Source: Candidatus Dormiibacterota bacterium (lineage in GTDB: Bacteria; Chloroflexota; Dormibacteria; Aeolococcales; Aeolococcaceae). Taken from it: 64,000 nucleotides of DNA. The stretch lies in NCBI GenBank assembly GCA_003162415.1, contig PMOL01000016.1, forward strand, positions 1 through 64,000. Reading direction: 5' to 3'. The notes beneath the pieces are model-generated. The model was not told the DNA's origin. It searched no databases and saw nothing but the letters and a program-made list of their open reading frames with translations. This document shows positions 1 to 8,840 of this stretch, piece after piece (the first letter of the stretch is position 1; each line of letters opens with the position of its first letter). The position numbers were made by a program, and so were the translations under genes.

Positions 1-1839
1 GGGGACGCCAACAACGCAGCGACGACGAGCAGCTGCAGCAGCGAGCCCCTGACCGTGGTCCAGGCGAGCCCGACGATCACGACGACGTTGAATGCGAGTT
101 CGATCGTGGCTGGAGGCACCGACTTCGACACCGCGACGCTGAACGGGTTCGTCCCTGGAGGGAGCTCGTCGACGGTGACCTACACGGTGTACAGCGACAA
201 CGCCTGCTCGCTCAACGCCCGGGCAGCGGGCACCGTCTCGGTGAATGAGAGCACTGGGGCCGTGCCGAACTCGAACACGCTGAGCTTCCCGACGGCCGGC
301 ACCTTTTACTGGCAGGCGTCATTCTCCGGTGACGGCAACAACAGCGCCACCAAGAGTAGCTGCAGCAGCGAGGCGCTCACGGTGGGCAAGGCGTCGCCGA
401 CGCTGACCACGCAGGCGAACCCGACCTCGGGAACGGTAGGCGTACAGATCACCGTCAAAGACACGGCAACACTATCCGGTGGGGCATCGCCGACGGGATC
501 GGTGACCTTCACGTTGTATACGAATGCCGCGTGCACGTCAGCGGTCACTGGCGTCAGCGGAAACGGGACAATCAGTGCTGGAACGACCTCCTTCAGTGCT
601 AAGTGGACGCCGGCGGCTGTGAGCACCTACTACTGGAGGGCTGTCTACAACGGCGATGCCAACAACAGCACGGTCAGCACCTGCGGAGGACTTCCCGAGC
701 AGATTGTTATCGGGAAGGCATCGCCGACGATCAGCACCGTCGCGACCCCAACGACGGGGACGGTCGGCAAGGCGATCAAAACCCTGAAAGACACGGCCAC
801 ATTGTCAGGGGTGCCGATAGCGCCCACGGGAAGCGTGACATTTAAGTTGTACTCGAATAACAGCTGCACAACGGCGGTTACCGGCGTGAGCGGAAGCGGC
901 ACAGTCGCAAGTTCATCGGCGAGCTACACCGTCGCATGGACGCCGAAGGCAGCGGGGACCTACTACTGGATTGCAAGCTATGCCGGCGACGTCAATAACG
1001 CAGCAGTGGTCAGTACGTGCGGAGAGCCCGTGCTGGTCACGGCACAGCCGACGATCTCAACCACTGCAAACCCCAAATCAGCGGGCACAGGTATCACGCT
1101 GCAGGACAGCGCCACCCTGGCAAACACCAGCAATCTGCTCGGAACCGGCTCGATCACATTCAAGCTGTATGCCCCGGGCGACAGCAGCTGTGCCTCTACG
1201 ATTCATACCGAGACCGTGACTGCGGTGAAGACGAACGGACCCTTCAACACCACAACCGGTTTCACCGCCAAAACCATCGGCACCTATCAGTGGACGGCGT
1301 CCTTCACCGGCGATGTGAACAATGCAGCCGTCAGTAGCAAGTGCGGAGCCGACCCGGTCACCGTTGGTCCCCAGATCAGCGAGATCACCCCGATCGCAAC
1401 GACCTGCGCGCAGTTCGCATCGGGATTTGCGACGAGCCTTCCGAGCTATCAGTACACGCTCAGCGGCAGCAAGATCGGCACAGTGGCACCCTCGTCGTTC
1501 ACGTACTGGGTCAAGGTTCCATCGACCGGGACCTATAAGATCACGCAGACGACCAGTGAGACCAGTAAGAAACTGCTCGTCGCTGCTGGAAGCAGCGTGT
1601 ACGACAATGCGACGGGGAGTAGCTGCAGCACCGTGACGAGCACCATCACTCAGAGTTCGACGAGCGGCGCCGTCACCGTCAAGTCCAGCGCCGGCTCTGG
1701 GCCGTTCTATATCGGTATCAACTTCTCAACGAGCAAGGTGATTGGCGAATCAGCGCCGAGCCCGAGCACGACGGTTCAGTACCTGTTCAGCGCCGGACTA
1801 ACGGGGGCGACGAGCCCGATCGATCTCAAGTTGGGGTAG
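1..1839 (+). CDS. Secreted Ig-like repeat protein, 5' end missing
   Basis: The reading frame is open from base 1, so the N-terminus lies outside the window. Four tandem modules of about 105 residues are visible. Each opens with a P-T-I/L-(S/T)-T motif, has a G-S-(V/I)-T-F-x-L-Y strand and a Y-x-W-x-A-x-(Y/F)-x-G-D-x-N-N motif near its end, and contains paired cysteines. This is the pattern of bacterial Ig-like domains in surface proteins. A different Ser/Thr-rich domain of about 155 residues follows and the protein ends without a sortase or membrane anchor. It is probably exported and adhesive or structural; no enzyme motif is seen. Composition is low in charged residues, as in neighbouring exported proteins. 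Confidence 0.75.
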   Translation, partial: GDANNAATTSSCSSEPLTVVQASPTITTTLNASSIVAGGTDFDTATLNGFVPGGSSSTVTYTVYSDNACSLNARAAGTVSVNESTGAVPNSNTLSFPTAGTFYWQASFSGDGNNSATKSSCSSEALTVGKASPTLTTQANPTSGTVGVQITVKDTATLSGGASPTGSVTFTLYTNAACTSAVTGVSGNGTISAGTTSFSAKWTPAAVSTYYWRAVYNGDANNSTVSTCGGLPEQIVIGKASPTISTVATPTTGTVGKAIKTLKDTATLSGVPIAPTGSVTFKLYSNNSCTTAVTGVSGSGTVASSSASYTVAWTPKAAGTYYWIASYAGDVNNAAVVSTCGEPVLVTAQPTISTTANPKSAGTGITLQDSATLANTSNLLGTGSITFKLYAPGDSSCASTIHTETVTAVKTNGPFNTTTGFTAKTIGTYQWTASFTGDVNNAAVSSKCGADPVTVGPQISEITPIATTCAQFASGFATSLPSYQYTLSGSKIGTVAPSSFTYWVKVPSTGTYKITQTTSETSKKLLVAAGSSVYDNATGSSCSTVTSTITQSSTSGAVTVKSSAGSGPFYIGINFSTSKVIGESAPSPSTTVQYLFSAGLTGATSPIDLKLG

Positions 1840-1972
1840 GTCCCGGTCCGGCAGCGTACGTTAAGAAGCATGGACGCGTCGTCGCAAGCACGTGAGTCGT
1901 CGACCCACCCTCGCAGCTTGGCGGCATGGGCCCGGTGTACTGGTAGGCAGGCACACGCCTCCCAGTCTCAGC

Positions 1973-3994
1973 CTAAAGAGCAGTGATCGTTTGTGAGTCA
2001 GAGGACTCGTACTGGGGATTGCCGTTTGCTGCGGTGGCCTCGATAGTGCACGTCCCTGGAGTCAGCAAATTCGGGTCAAAGGTCACCACGTTCCCGGAGA
2101 TGGTGCAGGCACCGGCGGGGTTCGGGGCAACAGCGAAAGCAACAGTGATGCCCGGCGTCGCGGTCGCCGAAAGAGTGTACGTTGATCCGGCCGCGCACGG
2201 GTCACAGGGTGACGGCGACGTAAATGTGACCGACGCGTTGGCGACACTAAATTGCTGTTGAATCGTTGACGCCGGCAGGTAGTCAGGATTGCCACTCTGA
2301 TCAGCATCTATGATGCAATCGCCAGCTGCTATGAACGTTACCGCGCCCGATGGGGTGACGTTACACGCCACGCTCTGCGCGTTCGGGGAGAACGTTACGG
2401 GACCTCCGGGGGCCGTTGCTTGCACCGTGTAAGGCGTCCCGAGATACGTTGCGTTAGTAGGATATTGTGTTGTGAACCTGATCGCCTGCGTGGTTGGCCC
2501 GACAGTGAATATCATCGCGCTTGGCGTTGCTGGGTTGTACCGCGAGTTGCCCGATTGGGTCGCCTCGATCTCGCACGTTCCGACACTGGCGTACTGAAAC
2601 GCGTTGCTTGCGATGGGCCTGCACACTCCCGAGTTCAGACTGGTGAACACCACCGGATTGCCTGAGCCACCGCCGGTGGCGGAGGCCACATAGGTCCCGC
2701 CGTACGCCGCCCCAGAAGGTTTACTAGACTTCCAACCGATGCTCTGCGACTGCAGCTTGGGATTGGGCGGGGGCGTCGGCAGCAGCGTCGGTCCCGGCGG
2801 CCTTGACCCGCTAGTCGGACTCGCAGAGGGCTGCGTGATGGGATTTGGAACCACTGTTCCCGGAGTTACGGTGCCGGCACTCGTCGCGGGTGCGACGCTG
2901 ATCGCGGTGGGGCTCGGCGAGGGTGTGCCTTGAGCGTAGAACGGGATTGCATTGATGAGTGGACCGAGAGGGCCTGTCGCTGGCCCGACGTTTCCTGTCA
3001 ATCCGCGCACGAGCACGACGATCGCCAGAAGCGCCGCAAAGCCGAGCACACCCAGACCCCACGTGATGCGCGGATCTCGCGGACCGGGTGACCGGAGGAG
3101 CGCGATGGCTGCCGCCGCGTCATCCGCCCCATCCCGCGCTGGATCTGATGGCGAGCTGACTCGGATGGCGCGGCTCGCCTGTGCTGCCGCAGCGGTGATC
3201 AGCAGCGCGCGCCCGTCCTTTCGCCAGGTTTCCCCGATCGTGGCTCGCGCGTAGTCATCCAACTCACCCCGGAAGGCGTCCAGCGAGGCACGGCGCTTCG
3301 AGGGGTCCTTCGCCATCCCTTCGGCGAGGAGCGAGCGCAGATCGGTGCGCACGGCGGTCTTGGAGGCGCGGCCGCCGATCGACTCGACGAAGACCGCCAC
3401 GGCGGCGTACAGGTCGGACGCCGATGTTGGGGCGGATCCCGCAAGGACCTCAGGGGCGCTGTATGGCTCCTGCCCGGCGAGCAACCCCGCCGCGGCGGGC
3501 GGCACCGACAACCCCGCGTCTCGCAGCAGCACGGCGCCGGTGGTTTCGACCACCACCGCGTCAGGCGTCAGGTTTCGGTGCAGGACGCCTGCGTTGTGCA
3601 GGGCCTCCAAACCCGAGACGATGTCTTCGAGGAGCACGAGGCTGGCGGCGAGCTCGAGCGACCCGTGGCCCGCGAGCAGTCGGCTCAGAGTGCTTCCCTT
3701 CACCGACTCGTAGACGACGGCACCGACGCGCTTGTCGAAGTACATGACGGAGACGAGGTTGGTGTGCCGAACCTCGCGGAGAGCGTCCATGTCGGCTCGG
3801 AGGCGACGCATGAACGCGCGATCAGCCTTGAGTGCTGGAGCGAGGATCCGGACGTCCACGAGGGCACCGCTGGCCTCCGAGCGCGCGGCCATCAGCACCC
3901 CACTGGGATCCGACTCCACCTCGCCAAGAGGCCTGAATCCTCGGGCAGTGGGGGTCGATCTGAAGTGTAGCCCCCCCATCGTCAACGTCCCCAT
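1973..3994 (-). CDS. Membrane pseudokinase with extracellular Ig-like repeats
   Basis: The protein has 673 residues. Residues 20-250 have a Ser/Thr protein kinase fold: HRN at 139-141 in place of HRD, DAG at 159-161 in place of DFG, APE at 180-182 and an S-D-L-Y motif at 193-196. The glycine-rich loop is absent, the VAIK lysine is Arg, and the catalytic Asp is Asn, so phosphotransfer is unlikely. A transmembrane helix lies at about 311-331, followed by a Pro/Ser/Thr linker and three Ig-like modules with a G-(T/D)-C-x-I-(E/D)-A pattern. This matches bacterial PknB-type sensor topology but with a dead kinase domain. The start at 3994 is chosen because a CATAAT -10 element lies exactly 7 nt upstream and the frame beyond it overlaps the divergent gene. 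Role inferred: sensing or scaffolding at the envelope. Confidence 0.75.
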   Translation of the reverse strand: MGTLTMGGLHFRSTPTARGFRPLGEVESDPSGVLMAARSEASGALVDVRILAPALKADRAFMRRLRADMDALREVRHTNLVSVMYFDKRVGAVVYESVKGSTLSRLLAGHGSLELAASLVLLEDIVSGLEALHNAGVLHRNLTPDAVVVETTGAVLLRDAGLSVPPAAAGLLAGQEPYSAPEVLAGSAPTSASDLYAAVAVFVESIGGRASKTAVRTDLRSLLAEGMAKDPSKRRASLDAFRGELDDYARATIGETWRKDGRALLITAAAAQASRAIRVSSPSDPARDGADDAAAAIALLRSPGPRDPRITWGLGVLGFAALLAIVVLVRGLTGNVGPATGPLGPLINAIPFYAQGTPSPSPTAISVAPATSAGTVTPGTVVPNPITQPSASPTSGSRPPGPTLLPTPPPNPKLQSQSIGWKSSKPSGAAYGGTYVASATGGGSGNPVVFTSLNSGVCRPIASNAFQYASVGTCEIEATQSGNSRYNPATPSAMIFTVGPTTQAIRFTTQYPTNATYLGTPYTVQATAPGGPVTFSPNAQSVACNVTPSGAVTFIAAGDCIIDADQSGNPDYLPASTIQQQFSVANASVTFTSPSPCDPCAAGSTYTLSATATPGITVAFAVAPNPAGACTISGNVVTFDPNLLTPGTCTIEATAANGNPQYESSDSQTITAL

Positions 3995-4001
3995 CCGCTC
4001 A

Positions 4002-4007
4002 ATTATG
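4002..4007 (-). promoter_or_regulatory. -10 element of the pseudokinase gene
   Basis: On the minus strand the hexamer CATAAT (5 of 6 to consensus) ends 7 nt before the ATG at 3994, predicting transcription start on the A of the start codon. No convincing -35 is visible. Confidence 0.45.
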
Positions 4008-4078
4008 CGGTTTGGGAGCATCCGCCGTCGGATCCCAAGGCCTTTGTCCCCGCGTGCCGTTCGCCACCTTTGCTGCAA

Positions 4079-4108
4079 TTGACGCGCTACGCACCTCTCC
4101 TGTAGCAT
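4079..4108 (+). promoter_or_regulatory. Leaderless sigma70-type promoter
   Basis: TTGACG (4079-4084) and TAGCAT (4103-4108) are separated by 18 bp. The -10 ends 7 nt before the ATG at 4116, so the predicted first transcribed base is the A of the start codon. No Shine-Dalgarno sequence is present. This is the best-formed example of the leaderless architecture in the window. Confidence 0.65.
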
Positions 4109-4115
4109 TCCAGCC

Positions 4116-5534
4116 ATGAACTTCAGAAGGGGAAGCGGCACTACTGCCGCGATCAGCGTCCTGGCGACCATCGCTATCTTCGGTGCACAGCAGGTGCCCG
4201 CAACCGCGGGGGTTCGGGCTCCCGCTACGGCTCCGACCACCACCACCGCATCAGCGGCGAGCAACTACGTGCCGATCACGCCGGGTTTCCGGATTCTCGA
4301 CACGAGAAGTGGTCTCTGCGGTGGCAGCGTGTGCCACGCACTTGGAGCCGGCGGAACACTCCAGCTTCAGGTGACGGGCTACGTTGATCCTCAAACCGGC
4401 CACTCGGTTCCAGCCGGTGCAACCGCGGTCGTGATCAACGTGACCGCTGTCGGCGGCACGTCGTTCAGCCTGCTCACCGCCTATCCGGCCGGGACGAACC
4501 GTCCCGGTGCATCGAATATCAACTTCCCGGCGGGCATCGCGCTCGCCAATCTGGTGACGTCACAGCTGAGCAGCGGCGGCGCTGTCGATATCTACAACGC
4601 CCTGGGAACGGTCAACGTCCTTGCCGACGTCGAGGGGTACTTCATGCCCGAGGCGGCAACGGTGACCTCAGGCGAGTACCACCCGATTCCCCCAATTCGT
4701 GTGTGTGACACTCGCACCGGACAGGGGATCAACGCGTACGCGTGCAACGGCCTGAATGACGGCAAGTCTCATGCGATCGGCCCGAACACTGCTGTCAAGG
4801 TGACCATTGCCGGGCAGCCTGCATGGTGCTCGCCCACCTGCGCGCCCACGATCCCAACTGACGGAACCGAGGAGTTTGCGATCATCAACCTGACCGCAAT
4901 CGCCGGGACCGTCAACACGTACCTGAGCGTCGTGCCGTGGAGTGCGAGCGGCTGCGTCTTCGGTGGGAACAAGGGCAAGCCGCCCTTCTCGACTGTCAAC
5001 GTCAGCGCGGGCAAGGCGCAGGCAAACCGGGTCTTCGTCGACCTGGCGATCAACACGAACCCGATCAACATCTGCGTCTACAACGCCGCGGGCAAGGCCA
5101 ACTTCATCATCGATGACAATGGGTGGTTCGGCGGCCCGACTGCCGCCATGGGCGAGCAGTTCTACGCCACCACGCCGACACGGATCTGCGACACACGAGT
5201 TGGAATGGGGACCCCCTGTGCCGGCCACGAGCTCGCTCAGAACGGAGTCCTCACCGTAGCGGCCGCCGGCCAGAACGGGATTCCGAGCGCTGCCAAAGCA
5301 GTCATCGCAAACCTCACCGGGATCGCCGGATCCTCGTTCACGTTCATCAGCGCATACCCGTCGGATGCCGCGCAACGGCCGAACGTGTCTGACCTCAATA
5401 TCGGGGCGGGACAGGTGCTCGACAACTTGACGGCGATCACGCTGTCGGGAGGTGGATCGCCAGGCGACTTCGACCTCTTCAACGCCCTTGGGAATATCAA
5501 CGCGACGGTCGACGTCGAGGGCTGGTTCCAGTAG
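4116..5534 (+). CDS. Secreted protein with three 'DTR' repeats
   Basis: The product has 472 residues. It begins with a signal peptide (basic start, hydrophobic stretch 11-24, Ala-rich cleavage region near 30-33) and a short Ala/Thr linker. Three modules of about 140 residues follow, starting near 51, 188 and 349. Each opens with a P-x-R-(I/V)-x-D-T-R motif, contains a (V/I)-(I/V)-x-N-(L/V)-T-(A/G)-(V/I)-x-G core, and the first and third close with D-V-E-G-(Y/W)-F. Repeats of this sort are common in exported proteins of soil actinobacteria and relatives, but I know of no established function. No catalytic motif or membrane anchor is seen. It is transcribed divergently from the pseudokinase and shares its intergenic region, so co-expression is plausible. 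Confidence 0.7.
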   Translation: MNFRRGSGTTAAISVLATIAIFGAQQVPATAGVRAPATAPTTTTASAASNYVPITPGFRILDTRSGLCGGSVCHALGAGGTLQLQVTGYVDPQTGHSVPAGATAVVINVTAVGGTSFSLLTAYPAGTNRPGASNINFPAGIALANLVTSQLSSGGAVDIYNALGTVNVLADVEGYFMPEAATVTSGEYHPIPPIRVCDTRTGQGINAYACNGLNDGKSHAIGPNTAVKVTIAGQPAWCSPTCAPTIPTDGTEEFAIINLTAIAGTVNTYLSVVPWSASGCVFGGNKGKPPFSTVNVSAGKAQANRVFVDLAINTNPINICVYNAAGKANFIIDDNGWFGGPTAAMGEQFYATTPTRICDTRVGMGTPCAGHELAQNGVLTVAAAGQNGIPSAAKAVIANLTGIAGSSFTFISAYPSDAAQRPNVSDLNIGAGQVLDNLTAITLSGGGSPGDFDLFNALGNINATVDVEGWFQ

Positions 5535-5544
5535 GAGTTCGCTC

Positions 5545-5574
5545 GGCAGCCGGCCGGCGTGACGGCCGGCTGCC
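5545..5574. terminator. Hairpin between convergent genes
   Basis: A perfect 11-bp stem (GGCAGCCGGCC paired with GGCCGGCTGCC) with an 8-nt loop lies between two converging genes. It has no U-tract on either side. It probably acts as a bidirectional transcript-end structure. Confidence 0.5.
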
Positions 5575-5660
5575 CGAGTACCCACGGGCCAGTGGCGTCG
5601 CGGCGGCGCTGCTCACTCGAGTGCGGCACGCCGCGCCACCCACTCCGATCGGACTCGGTC

Positions 5661-7088
5661 TTAGTTGTAGCCGCTGAGGTTGGTCACCGTGTAGGTGGCG
5701 GCCGCGCCCCCGAAGAAGCCACCGCTCCGGTTCCACCAGACGCCACCGCTGACGCTGAACACTGGGTGCGCTGAATTGAAGTTGTAGAAGGTCTGGCGGT
5801 GCGCGACTGCGGTCGCGACCGACGCATACGAATCAGCGAGGAACTCTGCGCTCACCGGTGAATTGCCCTGGAAGCGAATCATCGGGAGCGAAGGGCAGTC
5901 TTCGACGACCACCGAGGTCGTTGCCATCGACCCAGTGAACAGCACGGTGCCATCGGTCCCGAAGTTGCAGCCTCGTATCGTCAGTCCCTTCGCGGCGTCG
6001 ACCCTCAGAGTGTTGCCGGGTACCATCAGGCGCTCGTTGACGATCGTGATGTTGGTGCTCACGTCGACCCCGTTGTCGGAGATGATCCCGCCCATGCCAT
6101 AGCTCGTGAAGTTGTTGATCGTGATGTGGTCCGACGGCGCGGAGATCCAGAAGCCGGCAGTGCCGCCGCCCTGCGGACCTGGACGGTACACCTCGTTCTG
6201 GACGGTCACGTACCGGTCGACGTAGACGGCGAGGCGCGACCCCGTGTGCACGAGATTCTCGATCAGGCTGTTCTCCTGAAACGACCACGAGATGCCATCG
6301 TTGGCGACGAGATCACTGACGTAATCGTTGAGGAGGCGGTTGCCCGTGTCGTAGAGCGGTGCCATGGGTGAGGCACCGGGAGGGCCGGCGTAGTAGATCG
6401 CGAAGAATTGCCTGCCCCCGAGGATGTGGCAGAACTGCACGGTCACGTCATTTGCGACGACGCCAAGGGCCTGCCGCGTGTTCGCCGTTTGCGCGTCCAA
6501 GGTCAAGCCCTGGACCATGGTGTGGTCGACGTGAATGCTGAGCAGACCACCCGCCGAATTGGTGTTCGTGATGGTCACCCGGCCGCTCCCGGCTCCCGCA
6601 ATGGTGAGAGGCCGTCCGCTTCGAATTTGGATGCCGGAGCCGAGTCCAGATCCACCGACAAGGTAGTGCCCCGGTGGGAAGTAGAGGGTGCCGCCGCGGG
6701 CTCCGGCGACGGCTACCGCCTTGGCGATGGCGTTGGTGCTATCGCTACGTCCATTACCGACAGCCCCGTATGCGGTGACGCTTGTGATGGGTTGCGGCAT
6801 CGGTGGCAGTTGCTGCGCCGGGCCCGGAGGTGGTCCGCTCTCGGTGAGGGTCGGCGTGCTCGTCGGGACGGTCGAACTCGAGATCGCGGGGCTGGGCCTG
6901 CCGCTCGGACGTGGCGTCGTCGTCGTGTTCCCGGGCGCGCTGCCGGAGGGCGCCGGGTTACTGAATGCGGGCGACGGGTTGGACGCGCCAGGGCGCACCG
7001 CTTCTCGGAGGGCCTGGCTGGCGACTGCCGACGTCATCACCACACACGCGCCGGCCACGACTGCCATGCGGGCAACCTTCCATAACAT
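5661..7088 (-). CDS. Secreted right-handed beta-helix (pectate lyase-like) protein
   Basis: The product has 475 residues: a signal sequence in the first 26, a Pro/Ser/Thr-rich linker to about 95, then a domain opening with V-T-A-Y-G-A-V-G-N-G and a G-G-T-L-Y-F-P-P-G-H-Y motif. These are the hallmarks of the pectate_lyase_3/GH28-like beta-helix superfamily. The rest is a succession of short beta-strands rich in Asn, Val and Ile (I-T-N-T-N, I-T-I-N-N-F), as expected of helix coils. No specific catalytic triad can be assigned, so binding or cleavage of an extracellular polysaccharide is only inferred. The start is supported by GAGGG 6 nt upstream. It converges on the DTR-repeat gene. Confidence 0.72.
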   Translation of the reverse strand: MLWKVARMAVVAGACVVMTSAVASQALREAVRPGASNPSPAFSNPAPSGSAPGNTTTTPRPSGRPSPAISSSTVPTSTPTLTESGPPPGPAQQLPPMPQPITSVTAYGAVGNGRSDSTNAIAKAVAVAGARGGTLYFPPGHYLVGGSGLGSGIQIRSGRPLTIAGAGSGRVTITNTNSAGGLLSIHVDHTMVQGLTLDAQTANTRQALGVVANDVTVQFCHILGGRQFFAIYYAGPPGASPMAPLYDTGNRLLNDYVSDLVANDGISWSFQENSLIENLVHTGSRLAVYVDRYVTVQNEVYRPGPQGGGTAGFWISAPSDHITINNFTSYGMGGIISDNGVDVSTNITIVNERLMVPGNTLRVDAAKGLTIRGCNFGTDGTVLFTGSMATTSVVVEDCPSLPMIRFQGNSPVSAEFLADSYASVATAVAHRQTFYNFNSAHPVFSVSGGVWWNRSGGFFGGAAATYTVTNLSGYN

Positions 7089-7209
7089 CCGGAACCCTCG
7101 TCTCTCTAACCGTCCCCCTGCGAACGGAACCCTGCGTCAACCGCTTTCGCGTGGCGGGAGAGTAACAAACGCCAGTGGGGCTCGTGAGCATCCGGCGGAC
7201 CGATCCTGG

Positions 7210-8346
7210 TCAGATGTTGAAGAGGCTCCGCAAATCTGTAGTGGATCCGAGGGGGCACTTCGAGCCATCGCCCTGCGTCCCGGTGGCGCATCCGATGGGG
7301 CCGAGGCCGAGCATTGTTTCGGTGGTTCCGAGCGCGGCGACGTTGTTAATGGTCGTCGAGGCGGGGACGACGGTTCCCGGGACAACGGTGGGGGCAACGA
7401 TCACGTTCGGTATGGCGCTGCCGACCTTGCCCTGGTCCCACATGATGAAGACTGCGGTGTTGCCACTCTGATAGGCGGGCGAACCGGTGATAATCGGAAG
7501 CCACGTCGACAGCCACTGGTCACCATTGGTGACCTTGTTCGCATAGGGCGTGCACTTGTTGTGCATGTTGTTGCACGCGTTGGGGGTGACGAAGCTGAAA
7601 GAAGGAAGCGTGTTGTTGGTCAGGTCGTTGTAGAAGGGGTTCGAGGTCTCATTCGGGGTGCACGAGGTGCCGTTGCAACTGGTCGTGGGGACGGCGACGT
7701 CGTTGGTGGCGCAGGTGTTGCCGCCGAGCTGACCGACGATGCGCAGGTCGCTGAGGTAGGGTGCCGGATTGTGCCGGACGTAGTAGGGAGCGGTCTTCGA
7801 GCTCGTGTTGGAGGTGAAGCAGTTGGACGGCATGCTCTCCTCGTACGCCTTCCACGAATCCCCGGGGACGTTCTGCAACTGTTCGAAGATCGAGGTGATC
7901 GCCACCGTGTTCTTGCACGAGGATGCGGTGCACTTCGCAGCCGGGCTCAAGCCTTGTGTGATGCACACATCACCGTTCGGCGCGATGGCGTGGAGCGTCT
8001 CGTCGTTGCAATTGGCACCGGCCACGCCCGGGACGTAATTGGATGCGCCGTTGATCACATTGTCGAGCCAGCCCTTGGCGTAGCCGCACTCTTTCGCGAG
8101 ACTGGTGATATACGGCGCGGCTGAGTTGCCGATGACCTTCGGCAGGGTGCTGTCCTCCATCCAGATCCAGATCACGTGCTGGTAGGTGACAGGCGGGGTG
8201 GCACTTGTGCCACAGGGATTGGATGACGCGCCGGTGGTCACCCCTGCAGCACCGGCAGCTAGCGTCGAGGCATGGACGGTCTGCGATGCGAGCATTGCCA
8301 GCACCATAACCGTGATGCCGAAGGCCGCTCCAGCATGGCGTCGCAT
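7210..8346 (-). CDS. Secreted phosphoesterase (PF04185-type)
   Basis: A protein of 378 residues with a clear signal peptide (M-R-R-H then a hydrophobic core, cleavage near residues 23-26). The mature part opens with H-V-I-W-I-W-M-E-D, followed by a G-N-S-A-A-P-Y segment, and later has N-D-L and M-W-D-Q-G motifs. This is the pattern of the phosphoesterase family that contains phospholipase C and acid phosphatase AcpA. Eight or more cysteines suggest disulfides outside the cell. The start at 8346 is preferred over 8370 because the AAGGAGGGG ribosome-binding site lies between them (spacing about 12, a little long) and because it gives a normal signal peptide. It likely releases phosphate from extracellular esters; the substrate is unknown. 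Confidence 0.75.
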   Translation of the reverse strand: MRRHAGAAFGITVMVLAMLASQTVHASTLAAGAAGVTTGASSNPCGTSATPPVTYQHVIWIWMEDSTLPKVIGNSAAPYITSLAKECGYAKGWLDNVINGASNYVPGVAGANCNDETLHAIAPNGDVCITQGLSPAAKCTASSCKNTVAITSIFEQLQNVPGDSWKAYEESMPSNCFTSNTSSKTAPYYVRHNPAPYLSDLRIVGQLGGNTCATNDVAVPTTSCNGTSCTPNETSNPFYNDLTNNTLPSFSFVTPNACNNMHNKCTPYANKVTNGDQWLSTWLPIITGSPAYQSGNTAVFIMWDQGKVGSAIPNVIVAPTVVPGTVVPASTTINNVAALGTTETMLGLGPIGCATGTQGDGSKCPLGSTTDLRSLFNI

Positions 8347-8377
8347 CGTCAGGTGACACCCCTCCTTCATGGCTGAT

Positions 8378-8450
8378 GAGCACCCTGAGGTGCTCGACCT
8401 ACCTCCCTTGACCAGCGACGCACAGGCGACGAGGAGGCGTGCTCAGTATA
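8378..8450 (-). promoter_or_regulatory. Promoter -10 and leader hairpin of the phosphoesterase gene
   Basis: On the minus strand TATACT (8445-8450) is a good -10 hexamer, giving a leader of about 90 nt. The leader holds a perfect 7-bp inverted repeat, GAGCACC/GGTGCTC with a 4-nt spacer (8378-8395), just upstream of the ribosome-binding site. It could be an operator or an RNA hairpin controlling translation. Confidence 0.35.
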
Positions 8451-8633
8451 CCTGCTTTCGGGCTCGTTTTCCTCTCGCATGTGGCCGGTTCGGCGTCTTC
8501 TACTCACAGACGAGCCGCCCGCGACCAAGGCGGGCCGGGATTGGCTCGCAAGCCCTCGCGACCTCGCCAACTTCGAGCGTTGCCACATCGGTCGGCCGCC
8601 GAAGGGGTAGCAGCCTGGTATGCGTCGCGAAGG

Positions 8634-8840
8634 TCAGGCGACCCGCCGGGGTCGGGCGAAGTAGGCGGCCACCAGGCAGACCACCGCCACGATGATGAGC
8701 ACCACCGCTCGGTCCGTATGCCGGATCGGGTGGCCCGAGGCGAGCAGGTTCGTCTTGAGCGTGAAGTAGATGATGGCGACCACGAGGCAGACGACGCCGA
8801 TGATCCCCAGCAGGAAGGCGAGTGCGCTATTCCCTCGCAT
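8634..8840 (-). CDS. Small two-span membrane protein
   Basis: The product has 68 residues. Two hydrophobic helices (about 7-27 and 45-61) flank a short loop, and it ends in a basic tail. The start at 8840 is chosen because GGAG lies 9 nt upstream of it and the hydrophobic segment follows directly; longer in-frame versions add unlikely N-terminal sequence. I do not recognise the family. The gene stands alone, with exported and polyamine-synthase-like neighbours on the same strand. Confidence 0.6.
   Translation of the reverse strand: MRGNSALAFLLGIIGVVCLVVAIIYFTLKTNLLASGHPIRHTDRAVVLIIVAVVCLVAAYFARPRRVA

Noticed and set aside
1870-1986. Short plus-strand ORF of 38 codons after the Ig-repeat gene
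   Set aside because: No ribosome-binding site, no -10 at a meaningful distance, and no protein-like features.
6688-8124. Plus-strand frame of 478 codons opposite the beta-helix and phosphoesterase genes
   Set aside because: It spans two real minus-strand genes and the gap between them; composition is shadow-like.
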